38,681 nt of DNA from Mangrovicoccus ximenensis (GTDB lineage Bacteria > Pseudomonadota > Alphaproteobacteria > Rhodobacterales > Rhodobacteraceae): positions 1-38,681 of the forward strand of contig NZ_QBKZ01000002.1 of NCBI RefSeq assembly GCF_003056725.1, given 5' to 3'. Position numbers and translations under genes: made by a program. The notes below the pieces were generated by a model. It saw only the letters and a list, made by a program, of their open reading frames with translations, was not told the DNA's origin and did not search any database. How positions within the stretch are numbered: the first letter of the stretch is position 1; each line of letters opens with the position of its first letter. Positions 1-8,193 of the stretch are shown piece by piece.

Positions 1-576
1 GGCAAGGTGCTGCGCAACATGGTGCGCTTCTCCTACCAGAGCCTGATCAAGGACCCGCCGTTTTCCAAGCTCGACCTGATCTCCTGCCGCAACCTGACGA
101 TCTATTTCGAGCCGAAGCTGCAGAAGGTCGCCGCCAGCGTGTTCCATTACGCGCTGACCCCCGGCGGATTCCTGATGCTGGGACTTTCCGAAAACCCGAC
201 CGGCGTGACCGAACGTTTCGAGGAATTCGACCATTCGGTGCGGATTTTCCGCCGCGACAACCAGATGGCGCGGCCGCTGGATCTGCCGCTGGGCCGGCTG
301 TCGCACGGCCTGCCGCGGCTGGGCAGCGAGATGACCCCGCCGCTGACCGGCGGCTCGCCGCGCGCCCAGGTGGAGCGCGCGATCCTCCGCCGCGAATACC
401 TGCGGGCGCGGCTGACGCCCGAGGGCCAGGCGGAGGTCTTCGGCTCCGAGGGCTCGGGCCGGATCAGCGGGCTGTCCTGGGCGGACGGGCTGGTGGAGCT
501 GCCCGACGGCGCGGCGGAGGTGACGCCCGGCACGCCGGTGCGCTACCTGCCCTATGCCTCTTTCGGGCTGGGCTGA
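1..576 (+). CDS. CheR-type methyltransferase fragment fused in frame to the C-terminus of MoeA (5' end outside window)
   Basis: The reading frame is open from base 1, so the 5' end lies outside the window. The first 85 or so residues match the end of a CheR methyltransferase domain of the CheB/CheR hybrid type: DPPFSKLDLISCRNLTIYFE, then FHYALTPGGFLMLGLSE and a final RIFRRDN. In that family the domain methylates chemoreceptor glutamates using S-adenosylmethionine. The last 70 or so residues (RREYLRARLTPEG, GSGRISGLSWADGLVELP, then a VRYLPY end) look instead like domain IV of MoeA, the molybdopterin molybdotransferase. The switch lies at roughly bases 330-370 and keeps frame. A CheR/MoeA fusion is not a known architecture, so this is read as a chimeric join of two truncated genes. 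Neither half should be active: the CheR part lacks a visible AdoMet-binding start and the MoeA part lacks domains I-III. Confidence 0.7.
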   Translation, partial: GKVLRNMVRFSYQSLIKDPPFSKLDLISCRNLTIYFEPKLQKVAASVFHYALTPGGFLMLGLSENPTGVTERFEEFDHSVRIFRRDNQMARPLDLPLGRLSHGLPRLGSEMTPPLTGGSPRAQVERAILRREYLRARLTPEGQAEVFGSEGSGRISGLSWADGLVELPDGAAEVTPGTPVRYLPYASFGLG

Positions 577-582
577 GCGGGC

Positions 583-810
583 TCAGCCCTTGCGGATCAG
601 ATAGACCTGCGCGCCGTCCTCTTCGCCGGTGGCGGCCAGCTCGTGCCCGGCCTCGCTGCAGAAGAACGGCACGTCGATCACCGCCGCCGGGTCGGTGGCG
701 ATCATCCGCAGCACCTGGCCGCTGGCCATGCCCTGAAGGCGCTTGCGGGCCTTCAGGACGGGAAGCGGGCAGATCAGCCCGCGCGCATCGAGGTCATGAT
801 CCCAGTCCAT
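583..810 (-). CDS. tusA: TusA/SirA-like sulfur carrier protein
   Basis: A 75-residue protein of the TusA (SirA-like) family. It carries the family signature near the N-terminus, DARGLICPLPVLKARKRL, in which the cysteine of the CPxP motif is the persulfide-carrying residue. Members shuttle sulfur for tRNA thiolation or molybdenum cofactor biosynthesis. The rest (VLRMIATDPAAVIDVPFFC and EVYLIRKG-like end) fits the single beta-alpha-beta-alpha-beta-beta fold and the family's usual length. The ATG at 810 was chosen because it places the CPxP motif about 15 residues in; longer in-frame starts add only low-complexity residues. It runs tail-to-tail with the MoeA remnant, seven bases apart. Such small TusA-like proteins sit beside moeA in some alphaproteobacteria, so the pairing may be original. 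The exact sulfur acceptor cannot be told from sequence. Confidence 0.85.
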   Translation of the reverse strand: MDWDHDLDARGLICPLPVLKARKRLQGMASGQVLRMIATDPAAVIDVPFFCSEAGHELAATGEEDGAQVYLIRKG

Positions 811-1314
811 GGCGCAAGTGATAGGCCGCACCCCTGCCGCTGTCCATCCCGTCCGGTGCTGTCCGCAAAGCGCGCGGCAGGGGCCGGGCTTGCGTGCGGC
901 GGGCAGCGTCCGCCTGTGAGGGGCGGGGCGCAGAGGCACTGAAAGCCGGTCGGCTCCGAAGCGGTCCGCAAGGCGGGAGGGCATGATGCCTTGCGAACGG
1001 GCATGAAGCTAGGGGGGTGCCGGCGGCCCCTGCATCCCGGTTCGGGCGGCTTTCGTCGGCAGGCTGCGAGCGAGGCCTCGCCAGGACGGAGGGTAGCGCC
1101 GCAGGTCGCCTGCGAGGCCCGGGGCTGCAGAAATATGCACGGCCTGCGGCCCGGAACCGTTGTGCCGCTGCGCCGGGGGACGTCCGGATGCAGGACGGCA
1201 TGACGGGCGGGCGCAGCCCGCGGGATGCGTCCGGTCGCTGCGGGGAGGCCGGGGCCCGGCGCGCAGCGGCAGCCGGGTCGGGCCTTGCGCGCCGGGCCGG
1301 TCCCGGACCGGCCA
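811..1314. other. 500-bp stretch with no recognisable gene
   Basis: No frame on either strand gives a protein I recognise, and the reading frames here are arginine/proline/glycine-rich in the way of shadow frames. It should hold the promoter of the tusA-like gene at its left end. No tRNA, CRISPR or clear palindromic insertion of the A/B/C type is visible. Confidence 0.5.
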
Positions 1315-1608
1315 TCACATCATGACGCCGCGGGCGAGGCCGGGGATGATGATGTCGCGGATCGCGATGATCGCGATGAACACCACCAGCGGGGCCAGAT
1401 CCAGCGCGCCGGTATCCGGCAGGAAGCGGCGCACCGGACGGTAGAGCGGCTCCAGCAGCCGGTTCAGCCCGTCCCAGATCTGGTAGACCAGCGGCTGGCT
1501 CAGGTTCAGCACGTTGAAATTGATCAGCCAGCTCATGATGATGTGCACGATCATGACGAAGAAGACGACGCTGAGGATCAGGTCGACGAGCTGAAGGATC
1601 ATGATCAT
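1315..1608 (-). CDS. YggT family membrane protein
   Basis: A 97-residue protein with two strongly hydrophobic segments, about residues 3-28 (ILQLVDLILSVVFFVMIVHI) and 70-92 (LAPLVVFIAIIAIRDIIIPG). The linker carries the family signature NLSQPLVYQIWDGLNRLLEP followed by YRPVRRFLPDTGALDLAPL. These are hallmarks of YggT inner-membrane proteins, which are linked to cell shape and osmotic tolerance in other bacteria but have no defined biochemistry. The ATG at 1608 is preceded by GAGGAG nine bases away, better placed than a start further upstream. It is divergently arranged with the thioesterase gene. Length is normal for the family and the gene looks intact. Confidence 0.9.
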   Translation of the reverse strand: MIMILQLVDLILSVVFFVMIVHIIMSWLINFNVLNLSQPLVYQIWDGLNRLLEPLYRPVRRFLPDTGALDLAPLVVFIAIIAIRDIIIPGLARGVMM

Positions 1609-1756
1609 GGGCGGGGTCTCCTCGGGAATGACCGGAAATGGCGATTTGCCCGTCACCTAGGCATTCAGGGTAAAAAGAACAAGAACGGACCCCATGTCCA
1701 GCTTGACGCGGCGCGCCGCCGCGGCTCCCTTCGGACGGATTGGAAAGGGGCCCGTC

Positions 1757-2284
1757 ATGTATCCGTTTGTCCGCATGGGAGTCGATCTGTGGCTCTTCCG
1801 CAAGGCGCCGCCGCTCTCGCCGCTGGAGCCGCACGTCACCACCCACCGCATCTGGCCCTGGGATCTCGACATGTTCCTCGAGCTCAACAACGGCCGCACG
1901 CTGACGCTCTACGATGTCGCCCGGGTGATCCAGGCCAAGCGCTGCGGGCTCTGGGACACGCTGAAGGCCGAAGCCTGGGGCATGACCGTCGCGGGGCTCT
2001 CGGTGCGCTACCGCCGCCGGGTGCGGGTCTTCCACAAGGTGGAATCGCGGGTGCGGCTGGCGGCCTGGGATGCGCGGTTCTTCTATCTCGACCAGTCGAT
2101 GTGGCGGAAGGGCGAGTGCACCTCGCAGATCCTGGTGCGCATCGCCGTCACCGATCCGGACGGCATCGTGCCCACGGACAGGGTGCTCGACGCGATGGGC
2201 TATGACGGGCCGAAGCCCGCGGCCCCCGCCTGGGTGCAGGCCTGGATCGAGGCCGAGGCCGCCCGTCCCTGGCCGCCGCAATAG
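1757..2284 (+). CDS. acyl-CoA thioesterase-like (4HBT/hot-dog fold) protein
   Basis: A 175-residue protein resembling the thioesterase-like (hot-dog fold) proteins common in Rhodobacteraceae. Typical stretches are [20 protein letters not shown] followed by [11 protein letters not shown], where the D-x-x-x-E-x-N-N segment corresponds to the acyl-CoA-handling loop, and later [19 protein letters not shown] plus [13 protein letters not shown]. Family members hydrolyse or bind acyl-CoA esters; the substrate cannot be predicted. The ATG at 1757 follows a purine-rich stretch, GGAAAGGGG, and gives the normal family N-terminus MYPFVRMG. An upstream ATG at 1694 would add arginine/alanine-rich residues that look untranslated. 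The gene is intact and is followed 49 bases later by the truncated mutL. Confidence 0.8.
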   Translation: MYPFVRMGVDLWLFRKAPPLSPLEPHVTTHRIWPWDLDMFLELNNGRTLTLYDVARVIQAKRCGLWDTLKAEAWGMTVAGLSVRYRRRVRVFHKVESRVRLAAWDARFFYLDQSMWRKGECTSQILVRIAVTDPDGIVPTDRVLDAMGYDGPKPAAPAWVQAWIEAEAARPWPPQ

Positions 2285-2333
2285 TCCTGCGACTCGCTTG
2301 GACAGCGCCCGTGTCCATGCTATCCCTTGTGGA

Positions 2334-3029
2334 ATGAACGCGCACAACCGCAATATCAGCTCTGCCCCGATCCGCCAGCTCGACGAGGCCGCCATCAACC
2401 GCATCGCCGCCGGCGAGGTGGTGGAGCGGCCTGCCTCGGCGGTGAAGGAATTGGTGGAAAACGCGCTCGACGCGGGCGCCAGCCGGATCGAGATCGACTA
2501 TGCCGATGGCGGCAAGACGCTGATCCGGGTGACCGATGACGGCCATGGCATCGCGGCGGCCGACCTGCCGCTGGCCATGGCGCGCCACGCCACCTCCAAG
2601 ATCGACGGCAGCGACCTGCTGAACATCCACAGCTTCGGCTTCCGCGGCGAGGCGCTGCCGTCGCTCGGCGCGGTCGGCCGCCTGACGGTAACCAGCCGCC
2701 CGCCGGGCGCCGAGGCGGCCGTGGGCCCGGCTTTGGCCGGAAGGGGGCCGCCGCGACCGCGCCAGGAATCCCGGTTCCGCAGCCTGGCGGAGCGCGGCGG
2801 GACCGGGCGCCGATCGGGGAGGCTTCCGGCAGCCCAAAGTGCAGATCGGCGCCGGAGCCCGCGCCAATGGAGGCTCTCTCCTCATGGACCCGGCCGGCCG
2901 AGTGCGGGCGGAGGATCCGCACGTCTTTGCCGCAGGTCATCCATCGCAGGCTCGCAGCTATCCCGCGGGCCGCGGCGGAGCGCCCTGGCGGAACCGGTGC
3001 TTGCCTGGCCATGGCGCAATCTGCCATGA
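2334..3029 (+). pseudogene. mutL: mutL, truncated after about 125 residues
   Basis: The frame opens with a clear MutL N-terminus: [20 protein letters not shown], then [16 protein letters not shown] (GHKL ATPase motif I), VTDDGHGI (motif II) and [17 protein letters not shown] (motif III). MutL is the ATPase that links mismatch recognition to strand incision in DNA repair. Recognisable sequence ends near base 2712, at [10 protein letters not shown]. The following 100 or so codons, up to the stop at 3029, are low-complexity and unlike MutL, so the rest of the ATPase domain and the whole C-terminal dimerisation domain (usually 480 or more residues) are missing. The join has no visible insertion-sequence end. 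The start ATG at 2334 lies 49 bases after the thioesterase gene. A working MutL would have to come from another copy. Confidence 0.85.
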
Positions 3030-3079
3030 GAGCCGGACACGCCCGGCGCCGCGCGCCGCGGCAGGCTCAGGAGACAGGC
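2713..3079. other. unassigned sequence after the mutL break
   Basis: The 3' continuation of the truncated mutL frame and the spacer before the EamA transporter. No frame resembles a known family. The right end carries CAGGAGACAGGC, which supplies the ribosome-binding site of the transporter gene. Confidence 0.5.
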
Positions 3080-3961
3080 ATGCGGACAGAAACCGGCACA
3101 GCGCCGCGGCACGGCACCGCGGGGATGCTGCTGATGTGCGCAGGCGTCGCCTGCCTCAGCATCAACGACGCGATCGCCAAACTGCTGGCCGAAAGCTACC
3201 ACCCGATGCAGATCCTGTTCCTGCGCAACCTGATGGCGCTTCCGGTCGCACTGGCAGTCGCGGTCCGGATGGGCGGGCCGGGGGCGCTGCGCTCGGCGCG
3301 GCCCGCGGCGCATCTGCTGCGCGGGGTGCTATGGATCGGGGCGGCCTTCCTGTTCTTCTCCAGCCTGCGGCTGATGCCGCTGGCGGAAGCGACGGCGCTG
3401 GTCTTCGTCGCGCCGCTGTTCATCACCGCGATCTCGGCGCTCTTTCTCGGCGAACAGGTCGGCTGGCGGCGCTGGCTGGCGGTGCTCGCCGGGTTTCTCG
3501 GGGTGCTCGTGGCCATCCGGCCCGGCGCCGAGACGTTCAGCGCGGCCTCGCTCCTGCCGGTCGCGACCGCGCTTCTCTATGCGCTGCTGATGGTCAGCGC
3601 CCGCTGGGTCGACCGCGGCGAGAGCGTCTGGACCCTGCTGCTCTACCTCACCGGGGCGGGGGCGCTGATCAGCGCGCTCGCTGTTCCGTTCTTCTGGGTG
3701 CCGCTGCGGGCGGGCGACCTGTGGCTCTGCGCGGCGATTTCGGTCTTCGGCACCGCGGGTATGACGATGATCACCCAAGCCTTCCGGCTGGCCCCCGCGG
3801 TCGTGGTGGCACCGCTCGACTATACCGCGCTGGTCTGGGCGACGCTGCTCGGCTGGGCGGTCTGGCGGGAGATCCCCGAACCGGCGGTGTTTCTCGGGGC
3901 GGCGGTGATCATCGCCAGCGGCGGCTTCACCATCTGGCGCGAGCACCGGGCGCAGGGCTGA
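3080..3961 (+). CDS. EamA/DMT family metabolite exporter
   Basis: A 293-residue inner-membrane protein with about ten hydrophobic segments in two homologous halves of five, the arrangement of EamA (drug/metabolite transporter) proteins. Recognisable family stretches include LRNLMALPVALAVAV, FFSSLRLMPLAEATALVFVA and FLGEQVGWRRWLAVLAGFLG with GVLVAIRPG in half one, then FRLAPAVVVAPLDYTALVWA and LLGWAVWREIPEP in half two. Members export amino acids, purines or other small metabolites; the substrate is not predictable. The ATG at 3080 follows CAGGAG at good spacing. Both halves are complete and the length is usual. It stands alone between the broken mutL and the TRAP operon. Confidence 0.9.
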   Translation: MRTETGTAPRHGTAGMLLMCAGVACLSINDAIAKLLAESYHPMQILFLRNLMALPVALAVAVRMGGPGALRSARPAAHLLRGVLWIGAAFLFFSSLRLMPLAEATALVFVAPLFITAISALFLGEQVGWRRWLAVLAGFLGVLVAIRPGAETFSAASLLPVATALLYALLMVSARWVDRGESVWTLLLYLTGAGALISALAVPFFWVPLRAGDLWLCAAISVFGTAGMTMITQAFRLAPAVVVAPLDYTALVWATLLGWAVWREIPEPAVFLGAAVIIASGGFTIWREHRAQG

Positions 3962-4415
3962 GGGCATCCGCGCGCCGCAGTCCCGCAAGCCAGGCCGGCT
4001 GCGGACCTTGCCCCGCAGCCGGACGGGGCGGCGCATATGCGGCAAGCGGCGGAGCGCTGTGCCGCCCGCGGAGGACGAGGCTCCTTTGCCATGTGCACGG
4101 GACGGCCGGGCAGGCCTGCGCCGCTGCTCTGCGGGAAGGCGCCAGACTGCCAAGGCTTGGGGGACGCCGGGCGGTTTTCCGGGAGGGCGCTCCCGGCCCG
4201 GACTCCGGACATGGCGCAGCCCGCGCTGCCGCGCAAGAAGGCTGGCGGCAGCGGGGCATATCCCTGCCGGTCCGGATGGCGCCGCTGCGGAAAGCGAGGC
4301 AGTGCCGCAGTCTGGCATGCCGTTTGCACTTCCCCGGCATGCAAACGGGAGGAGCGAACCTCCCGTGCAGTCCGGCGCCCGCATGCCACCCGCGCCGGAA
4401 GGGAGGTGAACCGAG
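3962..4415. other. 450-bp stretch without a gene, upstream of the TRAP operon
   Basis: No convincing protein on either strand. It must contain the promoter of the dctQMP operon; the only distinct element is the inverted repeat at 4320-4348. A purine-rich GGGAGGTGAACCGAG just before 4416 is the dctQ ribosome-binding site. The composition resembles the decayed IS regions elsewhere in the window, but no transposase motif was found. Confidence 0.5.
4320..4348. promoter_or_regulatory. 9-bp inverted repeat, possible operator upstream of dctQ
   Basis: The arms CCGTTTGCA (4320-4328) and TGCAAACGG (4340-4348) are perfect complements around an 11-base spacer. The repeat sits about 70 bases before dctQ. 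No T-run follows, so an operator for a regulator of the TRAP genes is likelier than a terminator. The regulator gene itself is not in the window. Confidence 0.4.
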
Positions 4416-4967
4416 ATGCAAGCAATAGAGCGGATCCTGACGCTGTCCGCGAAACTCCTGGTCTGGCTGTCGGGAGCGTTCCTCCTGGCGATGGCAGTGC
4501 ATGTCTGCCTGGACGTCGGGATGAAGTATTTCCTCAACAAGCCGATCCCGGGCACCGCCGAGATCGTCGCGCGCTACTACATGCTGGCGGCGGTCTTCCT
4601 GCCGCTGGCCTTCGTCGAGGCGCGCAATACCGGCATCTCGGTCGACCTGTTCTACGGCATGTTCGGCCCGCGGCTGCGGCGCGCCTGCGTCGTGCTCGCC
4701 TTCATCGGGCAGCTCGCCTTCTTCTCGCTGCTGACCTGGCAGAGCTTCCACGACGCGATGAAGGCCATGGCCAAGAACGAATACATCGACGGGCAGATCA
4801 CGGTCTACACCTGGCCCGCGACCTTCATGCTGCCGGCGGGGCTCGGTTTCGCCGCCGCGATCAGCCTCCTGCGGCTGGTGCAGGCGCTGACCCGCGATGA
4901 CTGGGAAGAGGTCACCACCTTCGCCCGCCCGATGGCCGGCCATACCGAAGTCAAGGAACCCGTCTGA
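4416..4967 (+). CDS. dctQ: TRAP transporter small membrane subunit DctQ
   Basis: A 183-residue protein with four hydrophobic segments (about residues 12-34, 48-70, 88-110 and 128-152), the layout of the small integral subunit of TRAP transporters. Family marks are DVGMKYFLNKPIPGTAEIVA after the first segment, and FLPLAFVEARNTGISVDLFY. Together with DctM it forms the membrane complex that takes up an organic acid delivered by the periplasmic DctP, driven by the sodium gradient. GGGAGGTG lies a few bases before the ATG. Its TGA overlaps the dctM ATG by one base, indicating translational coupling. The operon order Q-M-P differs from the more common P-Q-M. Confidence 0.92.
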   Translation: MQAIERILTLSAKLLVWLSGAFLLAMAVHVCLDVGMKYFLNKPIPGTAEIVARYYMLAAVFLPLAFVEARNTGISVDLFYGMFGPRLRRACVVLAFIGQLAFFSLLTWQSFHDAMKAMAKNEYIDGQITVYTWPATFMLPAGLGFAAAISLLRLVQALTRDDWEEVTTFARPMAGHTEVKEPV

Positions 4968-6274
4968 TGGATCGTCTCGAAATCGGCATTGCCGGCATCG
5001 TCATCTCGCTGGTGCTGATCGCGCTGAGGATGCAGGTCGGCGTGGTTCTGGGCATCGTCGCCTTCGGCGGCATCGCCGCGATCACCACCACCGGCGCGGC
5101 CTGGGGCATCCTGACCGCGATCCCGGCCAATTTCATCGCCCAGTGGAGCCTCAGCGCGGTGCCGATGTTCCTGCTGATGGGCTATATCGCGGCGCAGGCC
5201 GGGCTGACCAACGGGCTCTTCGCCTCGGCGCGGATCGTCGTCGGGCGCATCCCCGGCGGTCTCGCCTCCTCCACCGTCGTGGCCTCCGCGCTCTTCGCCT
5301 CGGCCTCGGGTTCCAGCGTCGCCACAGCGGCCGCCTTCTCGCGCATCGCGGTGCCCGAGATGCTGAAATCGGGCTACCGCCCGTCGCTGGCCACCGGATC
5401 GGTCGCCGCCGCGGGCACGCTCGGATCGCTGATCCCGCCGAGCATCCTGCTGATCCTCTACGGCATCTTCACCGATACCTCGATCGGCGCGCTCTTCGTG
5501 GCGGGGGTGATCCCCGGCATTCTCTCGGCCGTCGCCTATATCGCGATGATCACCATCCGCTGCATGGCCAATCCCGAGCTCGGCCCGGTCAACCGCGCCA
5601 CCTACACGCGCGACGAGAAATGGGCCGCGCTGAGGGACATCTGGCCGCTGCCGGCGCTGATCCTGGGCGTTCTGGGCGGGATCTTCGCGGGCATCTTCTC
5701 GCCCACCGAAGCCGGCGCCATCGGGGCGGGGCTCGCTGTGCTGATCGCGGCGCTGCGCCGCTCGCTCTCGGGCAAGGCCGTGCTGCGCGCGCTGATCGAG
5801 ACCGCCGAGGGCACCGCCTCGATCTTCATCATCGCCATCGGCGCAACCATGTTCGCGGTCTTCATGGGGCTCTCGGGCCTGCCGGATGCGCTCTCGGGCG
5901 CGATGCTCGACCATGTCAGCTCGACCTTCGCGATCATCCTGGCGATCGCGGTGATCTACGTGCTCCTGGGCATGTTCGTCGACAGCGTGTCGATCATGCT
6001 GCTGACCATCCCGATCATCCAGCCGATCCTGAACGGTCTGGGCGTCGACATGGTGTGGTTCGGCATCATCGCGATCAAGCTGCTGGAAATCGGCATGATC
6101 ACCCCGCCGGTCGGATTGAATGTCTACGTGATCCGCAGCGCGCTCGGTTCCGAAGTGTCGCTGGGCGAGATCTTCAAGGGCACGTCCTGGTTCATCCTGA
6201 CCGACATCATCACGCTGCTTCTGCTGATCCTGTTCCCGGCGATCACGCTCTTCCTGCCGGGGATCATGCAATGA
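4967..6274 (+). CDS. dctM: TRAP transporter large membrane subunit DctM
   Basis: A 435-residue, very hydrophobic protein with about twelve membrane segments, the usual size for DctM. Family motifs are ASASGSSVATAAAFSRIAVP followed by GYRPSLATGSVAAAGTLG and SLIPPSILLILYG, then FSPTEAGAIGAG in the middle, and VWFGIIAIKLLEIGMITPPV with GLNVYVIRSA near the end. It is the transport subunit of the tripartite uptake system with dctQ and dctP. The ATG overlaps the dctQ stop. The gene is intact, in contrast to a second DctM fragment at 20.3-21.2 kb whose sequence is clearly different, so the two belong to separate transporters. Confidence 0.93.
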   Translation: MDRLEIGIAGIVISLVLIALRMQVGVVLGIVAFGGIAAITTTGAAWGILTAIPANFIAQWSLSAVPMFLLMGYIAAQAGLTNGLFASARIVVGRIPGGLASSTVVASALFASASGSSVATAAAFSRIAVPEMLKSGYRPSLATGSVAAAGTLGSLIPPSILLILYGIFTDTSIGALFVAGVIPGILSAVAYIAMITIRCMANPELGPVNRATYTRDEKWAALRDIWPLPALILGVLGGIFAGIFSPTEAGAIGAGLAVLIAALRRSLSGKAVLRALIETAEGTASIFIIAIGATMFAVFMGLSGLPDALSGAMLDHVSSTFAIILAIAVIYVLLGMFVDSVSIMLLTIPIIQPILNGLGVDMVWFGIIAIKLLEIGMITPPVGLNVYVIRSALGSEVSLGEIFKGTSWFILTDIITLLLLILFPAITLFLPGIMQ

Positions 6275-6333
6275 CCGCGGCACGGACACTCTCGACAACA
6301 AGAAGACTGAAGCCACGTTCTGGGAGGAACACC

Positions 6334-7452
6334 ATGAAATTCGCATCATTCGCGGCCGCCGCCGCGATAGCCGCCGCAGGGCTGCCCGCATCGGCAGAGA
6401 CCTTCCGCGCCGCCACCTGGAACGCGGCCGGATCGCCCAACGACACCTTCCTCACGGATGTCGCTACCCAAGTCCGCGAGGCCTCGGGCGGCAGCATCGA
6501 TTTCGAGATTTTCCCGGGCGGCATGCTGCTTCCGGCCGACGGCACGCTGCCGGGGCTGGCCAGCGGCGTGGCACAGCTCGCCAACATCACCGCGGCCTAC
6601 ATTCCGTCGGACATGCCGGTGAACAACGTCATCGCCGACCTGTCCTTCGTGGCGGACGACCAGATGGCGCTGGCCTTCACCTCGACCGAGCTGAACTTCT
6701 TCGACCCGATGCTGCAGGCAGAGGTGGACGAGCTCGACCTGGTCTTCGCCACCGGCTTCACCATCGGCATCTACAGCCTGATCTGCGGCTTCGAGGCCGA
6801 CTCCATCGACGACTTCCAGGGCCGCAAGATCCGCACGTCTTCCAGCGCGCAGGTCGGCTTCACCGAGGCGGTCGGCGGCGTCACCGTCGCGGTGCCGGGG
6901 CCGGAAATCTACACCGGCATCCAGCGCAAGTCGCTGGATTGCGCGATGGGCACGCCGCTGTTCCTGACCGATTTCTTCAAGCTCTCCGAAGTGGCGAAGT
7001 CGGTCTACCTGCTGCCGCTCGGCTCCAACGCGAATGGCGGCTACTACTTCAACCGCGATTTCTGGACCGACCGCAGCCCCGAGGAGCGCCGCATCCTCCT
7101 GAACGCGCTGTCGCGGGCGACCGCACGCAGCATGATCGACTGGGCGGGCAATACCGAAAAGGCCTTCGAGGCCGCCGCCGCGGCCGGGGTCGCGCTGAAC
7201 CAGCCGGAAGCCGCCGGGACCGAGACGCTGGCCGCCTATGCCGAGCAGTTCCTCGAGGGGCTGCCCGAAGCCACCCGCGAGAAGCGCGGCATCGAGGATG
7301 CCCAGCCGCTGATCGACAATTTCACGGCCACTTTCGAGAAGTGGAAGGGCCTGCTGGCCGAGGTCGACCGCACCGATCTTGACGCGGTCACGGCGCTTCT
7401 GGACCGCGAGATCTTCGGCAAGGTCGATGTCGAGACCTACGGCCTCGAATGA
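6334..7452 (+). CDS. dctP: TRAP transporter periplasmic substrate-binding protein DctP
   Basis: A 372-residue protein with a Sec signal peptide (KFASFAAAAAIAAAGLPASA, cleavage probably after ASA). The body fits the DctP family: FRAATWNAAGSPNDTFLTDV at the mature N-terminus, FEIFPGGMLLPADGTLPGLA, the diagnostic central GPEIYTGIQRKSLDCAMGTP (equivalent to the ALQRGVVDG motif), and a helical C-terminus. The central arginine that usually binds the ligand carboxylate is probably in DFQGRKIRTSS, which suggests an organic acid ligand. GGGAGGAAC precedes the ATG. It is the third gene of the dctQ-dctM-dctP operon, 59 bases after dctM, with no promoter evident between them. The short-chain dehydrogenase that follows may have acted on the imported substrate. 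Confidence 0.9.
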   Translation: MKFASFAAAAAIAAAGLPASAETFRAATWNAAGSPNDTFLTDVATQVREASGGSIDFEIFPGGMLLPADGTLPGLASGVAQLANITAAYIPSDMPVNNVIADLSFVADDQMALAFTSTELNFFDPMLQAEVDELDLVFATGFTIGIYSLICGFEADSIDDFQGRKIRTSSSAQVGFTEAVGGVTVAVPGPEIYTGIQRKSLDCAMGTPLFLTDFFKLSEVAKSVYLLPLGSNANGGYYFNRDFWTDRSPEERRILLNALSRATARSMIDWAGNTEKAFEAAAAAGVALNQPEAAGTETLAAYAEQFLEGLPEATREKRGIEDAQPLIDNFTATFEKWKGLLAEVDRTDLDAVTALLDREIFGKVDVETYGLE

Positions 7453-7458
7453 CACCGC

Positions 7459-7484
7459 CGGCCGGGGGCGCAGGTCCCCGGCCG
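7459..7484 (+). terminator. strong GC hairpin after dctP
   Basis: Nine-base arms CGGCCGGGG (7459-7467) and CCCCGGCCG (7476-7484) pair perfectly around an 8-base loop. No T-run follows, so it may be a Rho-dependent or partial terminator, or an RNA-stabilising hairpin that keeps dctP message abundant relative to the SDR gene. Confidence 0.5.
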
Positions 7485-7514
7485 CAGCCGATCCGATCCT
7501 GGAAGGAGAGAGCT

Positions 7515-7675
7515 TTGAGCGACGAGACTGACACCCGCCCGGCCGACTGGATGCGCAACTCGCCGATCGAGGGGCTGGCGGCGCTGGTCGTCGGTGCCGG
7601 CAGCGGCATGGGCGCGGCCTGCGCAAGGGTCTTCGCGGCCAATGGCGGCCGGGTGGCCGTGGCCGACCTCTTCAG
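7515..7675 (+). pseudogene. short-chain dehydrogenase (SDR), only the first 50 or so residues left
   Basis: A TTG start at 7515 follows GGAAGGAGAG. The frame encodes LAALVVGAGSGMGAACARVF and NGGRVAVADL, the glycine-rich GxxxGMG nucleotide-binding motif and second beta strand of a classical SDR. Recognisable sequence stops at about 7672. Beyond it the same frame runs antisense through the coxE-like gene until a stop at 7991. Normal SDRs have about 250 residues, so the catalytic Tyr-x-x-x-Lys and the substrate domain are gone. It lies 62 bases after dctP and was probably the last gene of that operon. Confidence 0.8.
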
Positions 7676-8193
7676 GGGCGGCACCGGCAGGCGGAGGCGG
7701 CGGATCGCGGCCTCGGCCTCGCGGGTCTCGGCCAGGCTCATCTGCTCGAAATCCATCGCCCGGAGCCGCTCGCTGGCCGACCAGCTCAGGGAGGCCTCGA
7801 TCTGCAGTTCCTCGCGCTCCCCGGCCTGGCGCTTTGGCTCTGGCGCATCGGTCAGCGCCTCGGCGGCCCGGCGCTCGGCCGAACGGGGCTTCGCGCGCTC
7901 CTCGTCCTTGCGGATCGCGGGCGACAGCATGTGGATCATGTTCTCGAGGAATTCCGGATCGCGCCAGAACATCGCGAAAACCTGGTCGTAGAGGTCGAGA
8001 TGCTCGGCCCGGGTGATCAGGCAGGCGCGCAGCGTGTGATAGAAGTCACGCTTTTCGGTGAAACCCGCCACGGCGACGGCGCGCACCGCGTCCTCGACCT
8101 GGTTGGTGCCGACCTTGACCCCGGCCTTCCGCAGGGCACGGGTGAAATGCACGATGTTGTCGGGCAACCGCCCCGGCGTTTCGGGCAGTGCGG

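Noticed and set aside
811..1314. Possible small RNA or tRNA gene in the gap after the TusA-like gene
   Set aside because: No cloverleaf, no T-loop motif and no conserved RNA structure was recognised.
4805..6391. A 528-codon minus-strand frame opposite dctM
   Set aside because: Rich in Asp, Arg and His as expected of the antisense of a GC-rich membrane protein gene; the sense strand encodes a clear DctM.
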